64,000 nucleotides of DNA, taken from positions 6,382,001 through 6,446,000 of the forward strand of contig NC_005027.1 of assembly GCF_000196115.1 (NCBI RefSeq), read 5' to 3'. Position 1 is the first letter of the stretch. Each line of letters begins with the position of its first letter. Both the position numbers and the translations under genes were made by a program. Of the stretch, positions 35,714-44,736 are shown in pieces. This DNA comes from Rhodopirellula baltica SH 1 (GTDB lineage: Bacteria; Planctomycetota; Planctomycetia; Pirellulales; Pirellulaceae). Below the pieces are notes generated by a model, which did no database searches, was not told where the DNA came from, and saw only the letters and a program-made list of their open reading frames with translations.

Positions 35714-36368
35714 TGGTGAGAATCAGGAGGTAATATGCCAGCGTCATGATCGATTGCAATGTCGCGGCAACGTAAGTCAACGCGGCAGCATTCAGAACCT
35801 TTGCGACATACTGTTCTTCCTGCGCCGTGATCAAACCATACTCGACCAAGTGCTCTCGAGCACGACTGGATGCATTGAATTCCACCGGCAAATTGACGAC
35901 TTGGAAAAACACCACAGCCGAGAACAGGATGACCCCAATCCACATCAATGGTGCGAACGACATGATCGCACCAACGAAAAGCAGCGTCGCACCGATCCCA
36001 CTGCCGAAATTCGCGGCCGGAACGGCAAAGTTGCGGACGACCAACGGAGCGTAGTGCTGCGCGTCCTGGAATGCGTGCCCGGCTTCGTGGCAAGCCACAC
36101 CGAGTGCAGCCATCGAACGCCCTGAGTAAACGTCTTCGCTGAGTCGCAGCACTTTGGATCGCGGGTCGTAGTGGTCCGACAATTGACCAGCGATCCGTTC
36201 GATTCCAACGGATTGCAAGCCGGCACGGTCCAGCATGCGACGAGCGGCTTCGGCACCCGACATTCGTGCCGGCACCTCTGCCATCGCTGCGAACGACGAT
36301 TTCACCTTCCACTGCGCATACAGGCCCAGCAAAAACGGAGGCAAAACAAAAAGGAAGTAGATACCCAT
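35694..36368 (-). CDS. Membrane zinc metallopeptidase, YugP type
   Basis: About 224 aa from ATG 36368 ([20 protein letters not shown], an N-terminal helix; the frame is open to 36443). The zinc motif HEAGH is in '[19 protein letters not shown]', and helices '[18 protein letters not shown]' and '[28 protein letters not shown]' complete the family pattern. The substrate is unknown. First gene of a three-gene minus-strand unit with the dehydratase and DUF971. Confidence 0.9.
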   Translation of the reverse strand: MGIYFLFVLPPFLLGLYAQWKVKSSFAAMAEVPARMSGAEAARRMLDRAGLQSVGIERIAGQLSDHYDPRSKVLRLSEDVYSGRSMAALGVACHEAGHAFQDAQHYAPLVVRNFAVPAANFGSGIGATLLFVGAIMSFAPLMWIGVILFSAVVFFQVVNLPVEFNASSRAREHLVEYGLITAQEEQYVAKVLNAAALTYVAATLQSIMTLAYYLLILTSGRRSD

Positions 36369-36584
36369 CGAAGGAATGTTCCCTAAAACATCGATAGCAA
36401 ACGCGATCGGTCGTCTGGGAAGCCTTTCGGAAAAGGTCGCCAAACGCCGAGAATCAGCCGTTCTGACAGCCGAAAATGTGCATTTTCAGCGGCAGATCGC
36501 CAATTGGGCAGGCACTCGCTGCGCCACAGCCTTCATTACGCAATTGCCGCACCAACGTTCGCGGCAATCCATTGTTTCAATTTG

Positions 36585-37037
36585 TCACGCGTACAGTTGG
36601 TAGAGCATCAGATAGACCAAAACGCCCGTGACCGAAACGTACATCCAAATGGGATAGGCAATTCGGACCAGCTTTTTGTGAGCCACAATGCGACCGTTCT
36701 TGGCCAGGTAAATCGCTCGCAACGCAAGGAACGGCACCGCGATGGCAAGCAGAATGTGTGGGATCAAGATCGACAAATACGTGTATCGAGCGGCATCGGG
36801 CGCGTCCGTCGGAAATCGACGGTTGAACTCACCCGTCGATTGATACAACGCGAATTTATGGAACAGATAGCACAGCAAGAACAAAATGCTGACGCCAAAC
36901 GCACGCAGCATCATCTGTTTGTGAATCTTCGCTCGGCCATTCTTGATGTAGTACAAGCCAAGGGCGAGCAAGATCGTTGCGATCAAATTCAGAGCCGCGT
37001 TGAGGTGCGGCAAATTGGCCGCCAGAGTATCCCACAT
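36585..37037 (-). CDS. DUF420 membrane protein (cytochrome c oxidase assembly-linked)
   Basis: A 150-aa protein with four helices and the DUF420 marks 'LPHLNAALNLIATILLALGLYYIKNGRAKIHKQMM', 'LHKF-ALYQ' style loop and 'HILLAIAVPFLALRAIYLAKNGRIVAHKKLVRIAYPIWMYVSVTGVLVY'. Conserved His residues may bind haem or copper. The stop of SCO1 lies three bases before its ATG, so it is the second gene of that unit. Confidence 0.9.
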   Translation of the reverse strand: MWDTLAANLPHLNAALNLIATILLALGLYYIKNGRAKIHKQMMLRAFGVSILFLLCYLFHKFALYQSTGEFNRRFPTDAPDAARYTYLSILIPHILLAIAVPFLALRAIYLAKNGRIVAHKKLVRIAYPIWMYVSVTGVLVYLMLYQLYA

Positions 37038-37040
37038 GAA

Positions 37041-37736
37041 TCAAGACTTCTTCGAGGAGGCTTCTTCCTGGAGCATCGATTCGATGCTCTCTTTCAGTGC
37101 TTCCAGTTGACGTTTTTCAGGCCAGTTGTAGAAGCCCTCGATCTTTCCATCCGGATCGACCAAGACAAATCGCTCGGTGTGAAATTGTTTGTTGACGGGT
37201 TGCTGGAAGATCTCCGCACCGATTCGGCGGATGTAATTCAGCTCACCAGTCAAGAACAACCATTGGTCTGGATCGGCTCCAAATCGTGCGGCGTACTCGC
37301 GGAGGACCTCGGGGGTGTCGTTCTCAGGATCGACCGAGATCGCGACAAAGCGAACGCCCTGACCTTCAAACTCGTCCTGCAGTTCTTTCAGTTTTTGATT
37401 CTGAGACACACAAATGCTCGGGCAAGTGCTGAAGAAGAAACTGACCACATACGGTGCCCCCTTCAGATCAGCGGTCGAAACCATTTCGCCACTGCGTTCA
37501 AGCAACTCGAATTCGCTGAGCCATTCGGCATCTTCAGGTGGTTTGGACGGAGTGTCGTTGGCAACGTCCTCGGGGCGAAGCGTCGCGTTGTCCACCACCG
37601 CGTTGTCGTTGCCGTAAATCACTTCGTCCGGCCCCGGGCCGTCGGAGGGAGCGGTCGAGTGACGCATTTGCCGACCGATCAGTCCAAGGGCAACCCCGGC
37701 AACGAGGATCAGTGCGACGTGAGTGACTATTTTCAT
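37041..37736 (-). CDS. SCO1/SenC copper chaperone for cytochrome c oxidase
   Basis: About 231 aa from ATG 37736 (MKIVTHVALILVAGVALGLIGRQM, a signal anchor; the frame is open to 37826). The thioredoxin-like fold has 'FFFSTCPSICVSQNQKL' (CxxxC copper motif), 'AISVDPENDTPEVLREYAARFG' and the later copper His in 'FHTERFVLVDPDGKIEG'. It delivers copper to the CuA site or acts in redox control. Two genes of the same theme, DUF420 here and ctaA/ctaB further on, support the role. Confidence 0.92.
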   Translation of the reverse strand: MKIVTHVALILVAGVALGLIGRQMRHSTAPSDGPGPDEVIYGNDNAVVDNATLRPEDVANDTPSKPPEDAEWLSEFELLERSGEMVSTADLKGAPYVVSFFFSTCPSICVSQNQKLKELQDEFEGQGVRFVAISVDPENDTPEVLREYAARFGADPDQWLFLTGELNYIRRIGAEIFQQPVNKQFHTERFVLVDPDGKIEGFYNWPEKRQLEALKESIESMLQEEASSKKS

Positions 37737-38081
37737 GGCGAATTGCCCGGACAGGAGTTGGGTTTGCTCGTGAGTGCTTTCGAACCGAGCAGTCGATGAT
37801 CGACGCTCTGCATTGTAGTGCCACACCGCGGGATTCTTAACCGTCGTTTCCCATTTGCGGATGAGGAGGCGTGTACCGGTCAGTCAGATCGTACGATCCT
37901 CGGCCAGCCACAGTTCCTCGAATCAGGGGGGTGAAATAACATCAAATTGCGTTTTTACCCCATCTGGTGGGCTAGTCTTCCGAGGTTGGAAATCGCCAGC
38001 CATTTTGTCGCAGTTGAAGACAAAGCTTCCAGGGAAGCCATTTGCCTGGAATCCACCGAAGAGCGTGTGCCCCACAATTTT

Positions 38082-39170
38082 ATGATTTCCACTTCCCGAA
38101 CTTTTCCGTCTCTGCGTTTTTGTTGCTTTGCCTGCATCTCGATCTTGTGCTGCGCGAGCATCTGCATGGCGCACCTACCGAAATCTGCTGCGCCAGACAT
38201 CGAAGCGTCGGAACCGCACGTTCGCAAGAACGAGCAGGGTGGTGATGGCATTGGTCAGCGAGTTGATGGGGAACGATTCGGCAGTGTCGCGAACGTGAAG
38301 AAACCTCCCGTGCTCGACACGGCATTCATCGAAAACAAATTACCGAGTGGCACTGAGTACATCAGCGATGTCGTCTTCAAAGAAGTTGACGGGCTGGAGC
38401 TGAAGCTTGACTTGTTGTTGCCGGAGAAACGAACCGACGCACACTTGCCGACCGCGGTGTGGATCCACGGCGGCGCGTGGACGCGAGGCAACAAGGCTCG
38501 CGACTTCCACCGTTTTGATCAGTTGGCGTCACGAATATTGCAGGAAGGTGTGGCATTGGTGTCGATCGAGTATCGCCTGTCCGATCAAGCCTCGTTTCCC
38601 GAGCCTGTTCTCGATTGCACCGACGCACTCGCCTTTTTAAGTCGCAATCGTGAAAAGTATGGTTTGGACACGGATCGCACGATCGTTCTCGGCAGTTCCG
38701 CCGGCGGTCACTTGGCATCTTTGATCGGAACCAATCTCACCAGTGATCACACCCGGTTCATCAGCGATCCATCTCAGCCGATGGCCAAAATTCGAGGCGT
38801 TGTTGACTTTTACGGACCAACGGACTTGGTCATGTTGCAGTCCAAACGTGGTGAAATCGACTTCCAAAACGATCCCTCACCTGAAGCTCGATTCCTAGGG
38901 CATTCACCGTTGATGCGTCCTGATCTCGCCCGAGCCGCCTCGCCGGTCACCTATGTCAGCGTGAACTCACCACCGTTCTTGATCTTTCACGGTGACCTCG
39001 ATTCACGCGTGCCGATGATGCAGAGCATCTACTTGGATTCCATGTTGAGAGTCAACGGTGTCGAGAGCCGGTTGGTCGAGGTTGAAGGGGCTCGTCATGG
39101 CGACGAGAAATTTGATGAAACGATTTACAATGACATCGCCATCGAATTCATTCGATCATTGCTTCAGTGA
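38082..39170 (+). CDS. Secreted alpha/beta-hydrolase (esterase/lipase, BD-FAE-like)
   Basis: About 362 aa from ATG 38082. A cysteine-rich hydrophobic signal (FCCFACISILCCASICMA) leads into the hydrolase fold. It shows 'TAVWIHGGAWTRGNKA' (oxyanion HGG), nucleophile elbow 'IVLGSSAGGHLASLIG', and catalytic Asp and His in 'FLIFHGDLDSRVPMMQS' and 'GARHGDEKF'. Probably an exported carbohydrate or small-ester esterase. The frame is open from 37947. It is transcribed against the oxidase-assembly genes that flank it. Confidence 0.88.
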   Translation: MISTSRTFPSLRFCCFACISILCCASICMAHLPKSAAPDIEASEPHVRKNEQGGDGIGQRVDGERFGSVANVKKPPVLDTAFIENKLPSGTEYISDVVFKEVDGLELKLDLLLPEKRTDAHLPTAVWIHGGAWTRGNKARDFHRFDQLASRILQEGVALVSIEYRLSDQASFPEPVLDCTDALAFLSRNREKYGLDTDRTIVLGSSAGGHLASLIGTNLTSDHTRFISDPSQPMAKIRGVVDFYGPTDLVMLQSKRGEIDFQNDPSPEARFLGHSPLMRPDLARAASPVTYVSVNSPPFLIFHGDLDSRVPMMQSIYLDSMLRVNGVESRLVEVEGARHGDEKFDETIYNDIAIEFIRSLLQ

Positions 39171-39181
39171 GGACTCATTGG

Positions 39182-40375
39182 CTACTTTGAGTTGCCAATT
39201 CGTTTTCGACCGGTGACGGTGGATAGATCGTGTTTTGAACCGTGGCGTTGCCCGCGATTCGCAGCATCTGGATCATGTTGGTCTCGGCCGCTGCCCCTGG
39301 ACATCACCAGCGAGATGCCACACTCGAGCTTGAGCCAATCCAATGCGGCCTGTTTGACCGCGAGTGTGCGAGCGTGGATCAATGCCGATTGACTGAAGGC
39401 TTGATCTTCAGCCATGGCATTTGGTGTTTGCGAAACTTGCTTGGGCATTCCGCCCACATAGCCTTCCGCGTACGACGCTCCACTGCCGCGAGAATGACCG
39501 CCGTATTGCAACTGAGCTGCGGTCGCGATGGTCAGCAACAACTCGCGATATAGCAGGATGCAATTCTTGACATCGTCGACAGGACCATAGAACCAAAACA
39601 ACGTTCGGTTCTGTTTGCGGCCGTAGTACCATTGCACCATCGGAAAGATCTCCTCGCTGACATACGCTGCCAGCGACTTTTCCCACGCGCAGGCTCGGCG
39701 TCCGTTCACCGGGCAAGCCATCCTCGTATAAGAAACACTTTCGATGTTGTCGTCTTCGGTGATGTCTTCGCGTGACAAGTTGTGACGCAGCATCAGACTT
39801 TGCATCATTCGCAAAGCGTTTCGTTTTTCACCCTCGGTGCTGGCATGATTGCTGGCGGTTGTGTCCAGAGCACGCAAACGGCGAAGGATCTTTTCGAATT
39901 CGTTCTGAGTCAGCAGTTGCTCGCTGTCCTGCGGTCGTTGAGGCCCGATGGCCGGCAACGTTGAATCAGACGGAGCACCCGCGAATGTCCAGTAGTTCAC
40001 GATGGCATAGTCGTCATCGTCCATTGGATTCCACGTGTCATGAATCTCGTGGTCGATGAGGCAGCAAAAGTGACCGCCACGCCGCGTGTTGTGTTTCTCA
40101 AGATGCGCAACGACGACACCGCGAGGCAAATGCTCGGCGTGGAAGCTGAGTCCGTTGCCGTGATGTCGGCGCCATTGATTGGCACGAAGGTATTCATCCC
40201 CCACCGAGCTGCAGACTCCGTTGCGAACGGTTTTGTTCGCGGATTTGCCCAGTGATTGGTAAACGTCGCGATAGCTCGTTCCCGTTGCGATCGCGATTGC
40301 CCGGGTCACACAATCTCCCGCTAGACCAACGAATCCTGCCGAGGATCGTCCGCCGTCGTTCCAGATAAATTCCAT
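39182..40375 (-). CDS. DUF2786 protein with an N-terminal GDC-type (cysteine-peptidase-like) domain
   Basis: About 397 aa from ATG 40375 (MEFIWNDGGRSSAGFVG; the frame is open to 40414). The N-terminal part has 'AGDCVTRAIAIATGTSYRDVYQSL' and 'RRGGHFCCLIDHEIHDTWN', a Cys...His arrangement like small papain/NlpC-type domains known from phages and accessory islands. After a linker comes DUF2786 ('EGEKRNALRMMQSLMLRHNLSREDI') and its usual C-terminal companion ('WEKSLAAYVSEEIFPMVQWYYG...YAEGYVGGM'). Function unknown. The context (inserted among housekeeping genes) hints at acquisition. It ends 11 bases from the convergent esterase. Confidence 0.75.
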   Translation of the reverse strand: MEFIWNDGGRSSAGFVGLAGDCVTRAIAIATGTSYRDVYQSLGKSANKTVRNGVCSSVGDEYLRANQWRRHHGNGLSFHAEHLPRGVVVAHLEKHNTRRGGHFCCLIDHEIHDTWNPMDDDDYAIVNYWTFAGAPSDSTLPAIGPQRPQDSEQLLTQNEFEKILRRLRALDTTASNHASTEGEKRNALRMMQSLMLRHNLSREDITEDDNIESVSYTRMACPVNGRRACAWEKSLAAYVSEEIFPMVQWYYGRKQNRTLFWFYGPVDDVKNCILLYRELLLTIATAAQLQYGGHSRGSGASYAEGYVGGMPKQVSQTPNAMAEDQAFSQSALIHARTLAVKQAALDWLKLECGISLVMSRGSGRDQHDPDAANRGQRHGSKHDLSTVTGRKRIGNSK

Positions 40376-40446
40376 TGCGGTGTCGCGAAAATATTTAAAA
40401 AGGACGCGGGTCAATGTGAGTCAGGATCGACATCAACGTCGATGGA

Positions 40447-41328
40447 TCAAACCATTGTATCGGCTTTGCGGCTTCCTCGCATAAGACGCCAAGCGATCAC
40501 AACAACAACGATCGTGGCGATCACGGTCACGGTCCAACACGTCGTTGAAGAAGGAGCAAATCCAGCCGATGACAAATCCAACGTAGGATTCAACAGTCGA
40601 CGTAGTTCCAGCATCGAATAACTCAAAGGGTTCAGTTGCATGATGCCCGCGAGTACCCAGCCGCCCCAATCGCCCATTGTTGCCGCCCCCGATTCGATGA
40701 CCGGTCCAGAAAGGCTCCATGCGGGAATCGGAAAGAAGGTCCCGGCCAACAACCACATCGGCATCAGGCCCAGCATCATGATGGCGTGAAAGCCTTGTGT
40801 GCTTTCCATCGGCCACGCGACGATCATGCCAAGTGCGCACATCGCAATCGCGATGATTGCCAGCAAGAGCAACAGCCACGGAAACGTCCATGCGATCGAA
40901 GCTGCACCGACCAAGTACACCAGCAACAAAAAGATCAACGCTTGTGCCCAGGCGATGGCGGCGCCGCCCAGCACTTTGCCGACCAGAACGGGAAAACGTC
41001 CCGCGGGAGAAACCAGCACCGATTGCATGAAACCTTCTCGGCGATCTTCGATTACCGAGATCGTCGCGAAAATAGCGGTGAAGAGAACAATCAGCCCAAT
41101 CGTGCCCGGCAGAAAGAATTGCGAGAAGCTTTCGCCTCCGGCTGATTCGAACGAACCACGCAGCCCAGTTCCAAACAGCAACCAAAACAAAAGCGGTTGC
41201 ACGATCGCGGCGGTCACCCGGTTTCGTTGGCGAAAGAACCGCGTCCATTCGCGTCTCGCCAGCATCCACGCGGCGCCCATGCGAGCGGAGGTGGTCATGC
41301 CTGAGTCAGTCATCGCAGGAGAACTCAT
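40447..41328 (-). CDS. ABC-2 type transporter permease
   Basis: A 293-aa permease with six hydrophobic segments ('FFLPGTIGLIVLFTAIFATISV', 'IAWAQALIFLLLVYLVGA', 'WLLLLLAIIAIAMCALGMIVAWPM' and so on) and 'EDRREGFMQSVLVSPAGRFPVLVGKVLGGA', the ABC-2/DrrB-NodJ signature. Forms an operon with the ATPase, ATG overlapping its stop by four bases (41325-41328). Homologous ABC pairs lie with ctaA/ctaB in related bacteria; the cargo is not known. Confidence 0.9.
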   Translation of the reverse strand: MSSPAMTDSGMTTSARMGAAWMLARREWTRFFRQRNRVTAAIVQPLLFWLLFGTGLRGSFESAGGESFSQFFLPGTIGLIVLFTAIFATISVIEDRREGFMQSVLVSPAGRFPVLVGKVLGGAAIAWAQALIFLLLVYLVGAASIAWTFPWLLLLLAIIAIAMCALGMIVAWPMESTQGFHAIMMLGLMPMWLLAGTFFPIPAWSLSGPVIESGAATMGDWGGWVLAGIMQLNPLSYSMLELRRLLNPTLDLSSAGFAPSSTTCWTVTVIATIVVVVIAWRLMRGSRKADTMV

Positions 41329-42299
41329 TGGAATTGTTTCCCCGTTCGAGCGACGAAGACATCTTCAAGATTTGGGCGTCCGATGCTTATCGACTGGACG
41401 GCATCACCCAGCGTTTCCGAAACTTTGGCAACTATCTCCGGTGCATCGCATGGCATGCGAAGAGTCTCGCCGACAATTTGAGTTTCCAAATTCAGCTCCC
41501 GCTTCAGAATTGCTTTTGCGTCAGCCAGATCGTCCGGGACGATGGTCAGTACGCCGCCACCCAGGTCGGCTCGCAATCGCGAAGGGGCGTCGTCGGCAAT
41601 CTTCTTGCCTTGGTCTAGCAGGATTACGCGGTTGGCCTTGGCGGCCTCTTCCATCAAATGAGTTGTTAGTAAAACCGCCACACCGTCGTTGGCCAATTGT
41701 TGCAGTGCGTCCCACAGCGACAGGCGAGCTCCCGGGTCGAGTCCCGTGCTGGGTTCATCGAGCAGCATGACCCGTGGTCGGTGCAGCAAGCCTTTTGCCA
41801 GTTCCACACGACGTTTCAATCCGCCCGAAAGTGTTTGGCAAAGATCTCGCCGTCGATCGGTCAACGAGAATTGTTCCAGCAGAGCATCGCAGCGTTTGGA
41901 CAATTCGCGTCCCGACAAACCGTACAACGCGCCTTGGCAGCGAAGGTTTTCATCGACCGTCAGTTTGATGTCCAAACTGGGTGACTGAAAAATGATTCCG
42001 ATGCGGCTGCGAACGGCGTCCACGTGTTCGGCAATGTTCAGCCCATCGATGGTGACACTGCCGCGTTGAATTGGCAGCAATGTGCTGAGGACTCGAAACA
42101 GCGTCGTCTTTCCGCTGCCGTTCTTGCCGAGCACGACAACGATTTCACCCGCCCGAACCGAGAGGTCGATTCCGTCGACGGCGACGTTATCGCCATAGCG
42201 GTGATGCAAATCGCGAATGTCACAGAGGACATCGCCCAACGCTGACGCGGACTCATTCGGCGCGTCGATGGGACTGGTAGCAGTCGAAGTCGTTGTCAT
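41325..42299 (-). CDS. ABC transporter ATP-binding protein (DrrA/CcmA-like)
   Basis: A 324-aa ATPase. Walker A 'VVLGKNGSGKTTLFRVLS', signature 'QTLSGGLKRRVELAKGLLHRPRVMLLDEPSTGLDP' (LSGG plus Walker B) and H-loop 'LLTTHLMEEA' are intact. The C-terminal extension is typical of drug/polysaccharide-type exporters. The gene follows ctaB by ten bases and is coupled to the permease gene, so it belongs to the oxidase-assembly operon. Confidence 0.93.
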   Translation of the reverse strand: MTTTSTATSPIDAPNESASALGDVLCDIRDLHHRYGDNVAVDGIDLSVRAGEIVVVLGKNGSGKTTLFRVLSTLLPIQRGSVTIDGLNIAEHVDAVRSRIGIIFQSPSLDIKLTVDENLRCQGALYGLSGRELSKRCDALLEQFSLTDRRRDLCQTLSGGLKRRVELAKGLLHRPRVMLLDEPSTGLDPGARLSLWDALQQLANDGVAVLLTTHLMEEAAKANRVILLDQGKKIADDAPSRLRADLGGGVLTIVPDDLADAKAILKRELNLETQIVGETLRMPCDAPEIVAKVSETLGDAVQSISIGRPNLEDVFVARTGKQFQ

Positions 42300-42309
42300 G
42301 AATGATTAT

Positions 42310-43479
42310 TTACAGTGAAGCTCGAAGAGTCATCACCAAGAGAACGGCGGGCAGAACGACCAGCGACCAACGCAGCATCTTGCGAGCGGTTTTGTCGTTG
42401 GGGTTTGCACGGAAATTCAGGGAGGCTCGCAGGAGAGGCCAAGAAGCGGCCAGGATCAAAACCGTTGCCAAGACGCTGGCGGCCGATGCGACCCATTGCC
42501 CATCAGGAAACCAAGCCAGGACCACGCCACAAGTTGCGAGAGCGACGCTGCCCAGAATGCTTTGCCATGCCGCATGTCGCCCGGTGGGTTCAACGGTCGT
42601 CGTCATGCAGAAACCCGCCTCGGCGTATTGCGTTCGGTACAACCAAGCGATGGCCATGAAGTGTGGGTACTGCCAACAAGCCAGCACGCCGAACAACATC
42701 CATCCGGGCAATTCGGTCAAGGTGCCGCCGGCGGCGGTGTAACCGATGAACACCGGAAGAGCCCCGGCAATCGCGCCGACGGTCGTGTTCCAAGCGGTGC
42801 GGGTTTTCATCGGAGTGTAAACCAACACGTAAATGAGCCAGGTTGCGATGCCAACGCACGCGGGGACCAGGCCGTTGCCCAACCACAGAATGATTGATCC
42901 AGCGATTCCGCTGGAGGCGGTCAAAGCAACCGCGACGGCGTAGCTCATCCGGCCACCAGGGACGGGGCGGTTTGCGGTTCGCGGCATGTTTCGGTCGATT
43001 CGGCATTCCCAAACTTGGTTGGCCGCACCCGCACTGCCCGCGATCAAAGCGGTTCCGATCATCAACCAGAACCAATCGATCAACGTCAGTGTCGCGCTGC
43101 CAGCGATCAAAGCTGATGCCACGGTCGTGACCAGGATCATCGTGACGATGCGAGGTTTGGTCAGCTCAATCACATCCGTGAAGACACTGCGATTGACACC
43201 AGCGGCGACATCGGTTTTCGCTTCTGCGCCAGCGTTCAGGGATTCGGCGTTCGAGTTGGTTTCTTGCACGGGAATTTCATCATTCAACGTGCTGGCTCGA
43301 TCGGTCGAGGGACGCGGGCGGGAAACAGTTTTCATCCGCGGCGTCGGTTCCAGCACGGCGGTCGATCCGCTCGCAGAAACGCTGCGTGGAAGCGAGCCCA
43401 AGTTTTGGAGAGACCGGTCATCAAGGGACAGACCGCTCCCGGCGACAATCTCGAGCGTTTCGCGGCAATCAGATGCCAT
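42310..43479 (-). CDS. ctaB: Protohaem IX farnesyltransferase
   Basis: Converts haem B to haem O for terminal oxidases. The 389-aa protein has a long polar N-terminal tail (about 95 residues, unusual for the family) and then the UbiA-type core. It shows 'DVIELTKPRIVTMILVTTVASA', 'ANQVWECRIDRNMPRTANRPVPGGRMS' (N-x-x-D-x-x-x-D-type motif with D replaced in part), 'TPMKTRTAWNTTVGAIAGALPVFIGYTAAGG' and 'WQYPHFMAIAWLYR-QYAEAGF'. An internal start nearer the core cannot be excluded. Lies 13 bases after ctaA. Confidence 0.93.
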   Translation of the reverse strand: MASDCRETLEIVAGSGLSLDDRSLQNLGSLPRSVSASGSTAVLEPTPRMKTVSRPRPSTDRASTLNDEIPVQETNSNAESLNAGAEAKTDVAAGVNRSVFTDVIELTKPRIVTMILVTTVASALIAGSATLTLIDWFWLMIGTALIAGSAGAANQVWECRIDRNMPRTANRPVPGGRMSYAVAVALTASSGIAGSIILWLGNGLVPACVGIATWLIYVLVYTPMKTRTAWNTTVGAIAGALPVFIGYTAAGGTLTELPGWMLFGVLACWQYPHFMAIAWLYRTQYAEAGFCMTTTVEPTGRHAAWQSILGSVALATCGVVLAWFPDGQWVASAASVLATVLILAASWPLLRASLNFRANPNDKTARKMLRWSLVVLPAVLLVMTLRASL

Positions 43480-43492
43480 GATCGTTCCGGAT

Positions 43493-44563
43493 TCAGGATG
43501 AGACAGAAAAGGATAAAACGCGGCGGCGGCGTAGCAACCGGACTAAAAGGAGCGATGAAACCGCCAAAATCAGCGACCCCGTCGCGACGTGCCCCGTCAC
43601 AATCCACGCGTCCAACACGTTCTTGCTGTGCAGGAGATACGAGTCAGCAACTGAAAGCGAAGCCAGCATCTGTGGGTAGCCGTAGTTAACGATCCAGGTC
43701 GCGAACCCCAAGCCGATTTGAATGGCCACAAAGCATATCAAGGCACCCGCCGGTCGCGACAGCGTCAAATCGCCGCAGCGTCGCATTCGCCAGTAAGCCA
43801 CGCCGGTCGTCAGCCACAAAATAAAGGCGATCGTGATGTGCGTCTTGACGATATGAGCGAACCCAACCGGGCTGAATCCGGGCAAGGCATGACGCATCAT
43901 CGCGCCCAAAACCAGCTGCATGTAGGCCAAAACCAACAGCGAAATCGGCCAAAATGCCATCGGTGTCCGCTCGGAAGTTCCCTCGGCGGATTGTCGCACC
44001 GAATCAGCCAACCATCTCCTGCCGGTGACGCAGGCGGCGATCACGCACAACACAAAAAACGCGGGGCCGACGCAACCGTGGATCATCGCCAGTGTCCGGG
44101 CACTCAGCGTCACCCGTAAACCGCCCAGAACACCCTGCCCAATCACGGCCGCCAGAACCAGCACCGACAGGCCAATTGCCCAGCGGCGTTTTTCCGTGTT
44201 GAGCGAGGCGATCACCAATCCGATCGCGATGAATCCGACCAACGCGGCCAGCAGCCGGTGACCGTGCTCGATGAACAGATCAAATGGTCCAAACAACCAA
44301 GTCGAGAGCGGATACAGAAGCAGGTTGTACCCGTATGTCCCAGGCCAATCCGGCACCGACATCCCGGCGTCGTAGGTCGTCACCAAACCGCCGACCCAAA
44401 TCAATGGCCAGGTCAAACAAACCATCACGCGAGTGAGCCGGAACGGCCATTTCGGGACCGATTGAGCGGTTGGCTCGTTCGAGGCGTCTTCGCCGTGCGA
44501 ATCGGCCGGTGTCTCAGGCACGTGCGGCAAAGTTCTGTTTTCGGAATCAGCAACTTCGCTCAT
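43493..44563 (-). CDS. ctaA: Haem A synthase (COX15/CtaA)
   Basis: A 356-aa membrane enzyme that oxidises haem O to haem A. Marks: 'ICLTWPLIWVGGLVTTYDAGMSVPDWPGTYGYNLLLYPL' and 'FIEHGHRLLAALVGFIAIGL' (conserved His) early, 'MIHGCVGPAFFVLCVIAAC' and 'HIVKTHITIAFILW' later. The ATG overlaps the stop of the 58-aa gene upstream (44560-44563). Second enzyme of the haem A route in the same operon as ctaB. Confidence 0.93.
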   Translation of the reverse strand: MSEVADSENRTLPHVPETPADSHGEDASNEPTAQSVPKWPFRLTRVMVCLTWPLIWVGGLVTTYDAGMSVPDWPGTYGYNLLLYPLSTWLFGPFDLFIEHGHRLLAALVGFIAIGLVIASLNTEKRRWAIGLSVLVLAAVIGQGVLGGLRVTLSARTLAMIHGCVGPAFFVLCVIAACVTGRRWLADSVRQSAEGTSERTPMAFWPISLLVLAYMQLVLGAMMRHALPGFSPVGFAHIVKTHITIAFILWLTTGVAYWRMRRCGDLTLSRPAGALICFVAIQIGLGFATWIVNYGYPQMLASLSVADSYLLHSKNVLDAWIVTGHVATGSLILAVSSLLLVRLLRRRRVLSFSVSS

Positions 44564-44736
44564 CGCTGTCCTCGTCGGTCAAAAATCTGTTCTCCCGCGA
44601 TTCCGCCGATCACGCATCCGCCCGCACCAAATCCAGCTCCGGCGACAATTCCCGACATTCCAAACAAGAACATGACGCCAATGCCCACGGCCAAACCCAA
44701 GATCGCACCGATCGTTCGATAATTGTCGCGACTCAT
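44560..44736 (-). CDS. 58-aa glycine-rich small membrane protein between cytochrome c and ctaA
   Basis: The frame starts with ATG at 44736 and ends with TGA at 44560-44562. The product begins MSRDNYRTIGAILGLAVG and is a single hydrophobic region of about 40 residues with many glycines ('GAGFGAGGCVIGGIAG'), a glycine-zipper look, ending in the charged tail FDRRGQR. ATGA overlaps join it to the cytochrome gene on one side (44733-44736) and ctaA on the other (44560-44563), strong evidence that it is translated. I do not know the family. A membrane subunit or assembly factor of the oxidase pathway is plausible. Confidence 0.78.
   Translation of the reverse strand: MSRDNYRTIGAILGLAVGIGVMFLFGMSGIVAGAGFGAGGCVIGGIAGEQIFDRRGQR

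Noticed and set aside
36504-37799. 431-codon plus-strand frame opposite SCO1/DUF420
   Set aside because: Covers two well-recognised minus-strand genes; composition is that of a shadow frame.
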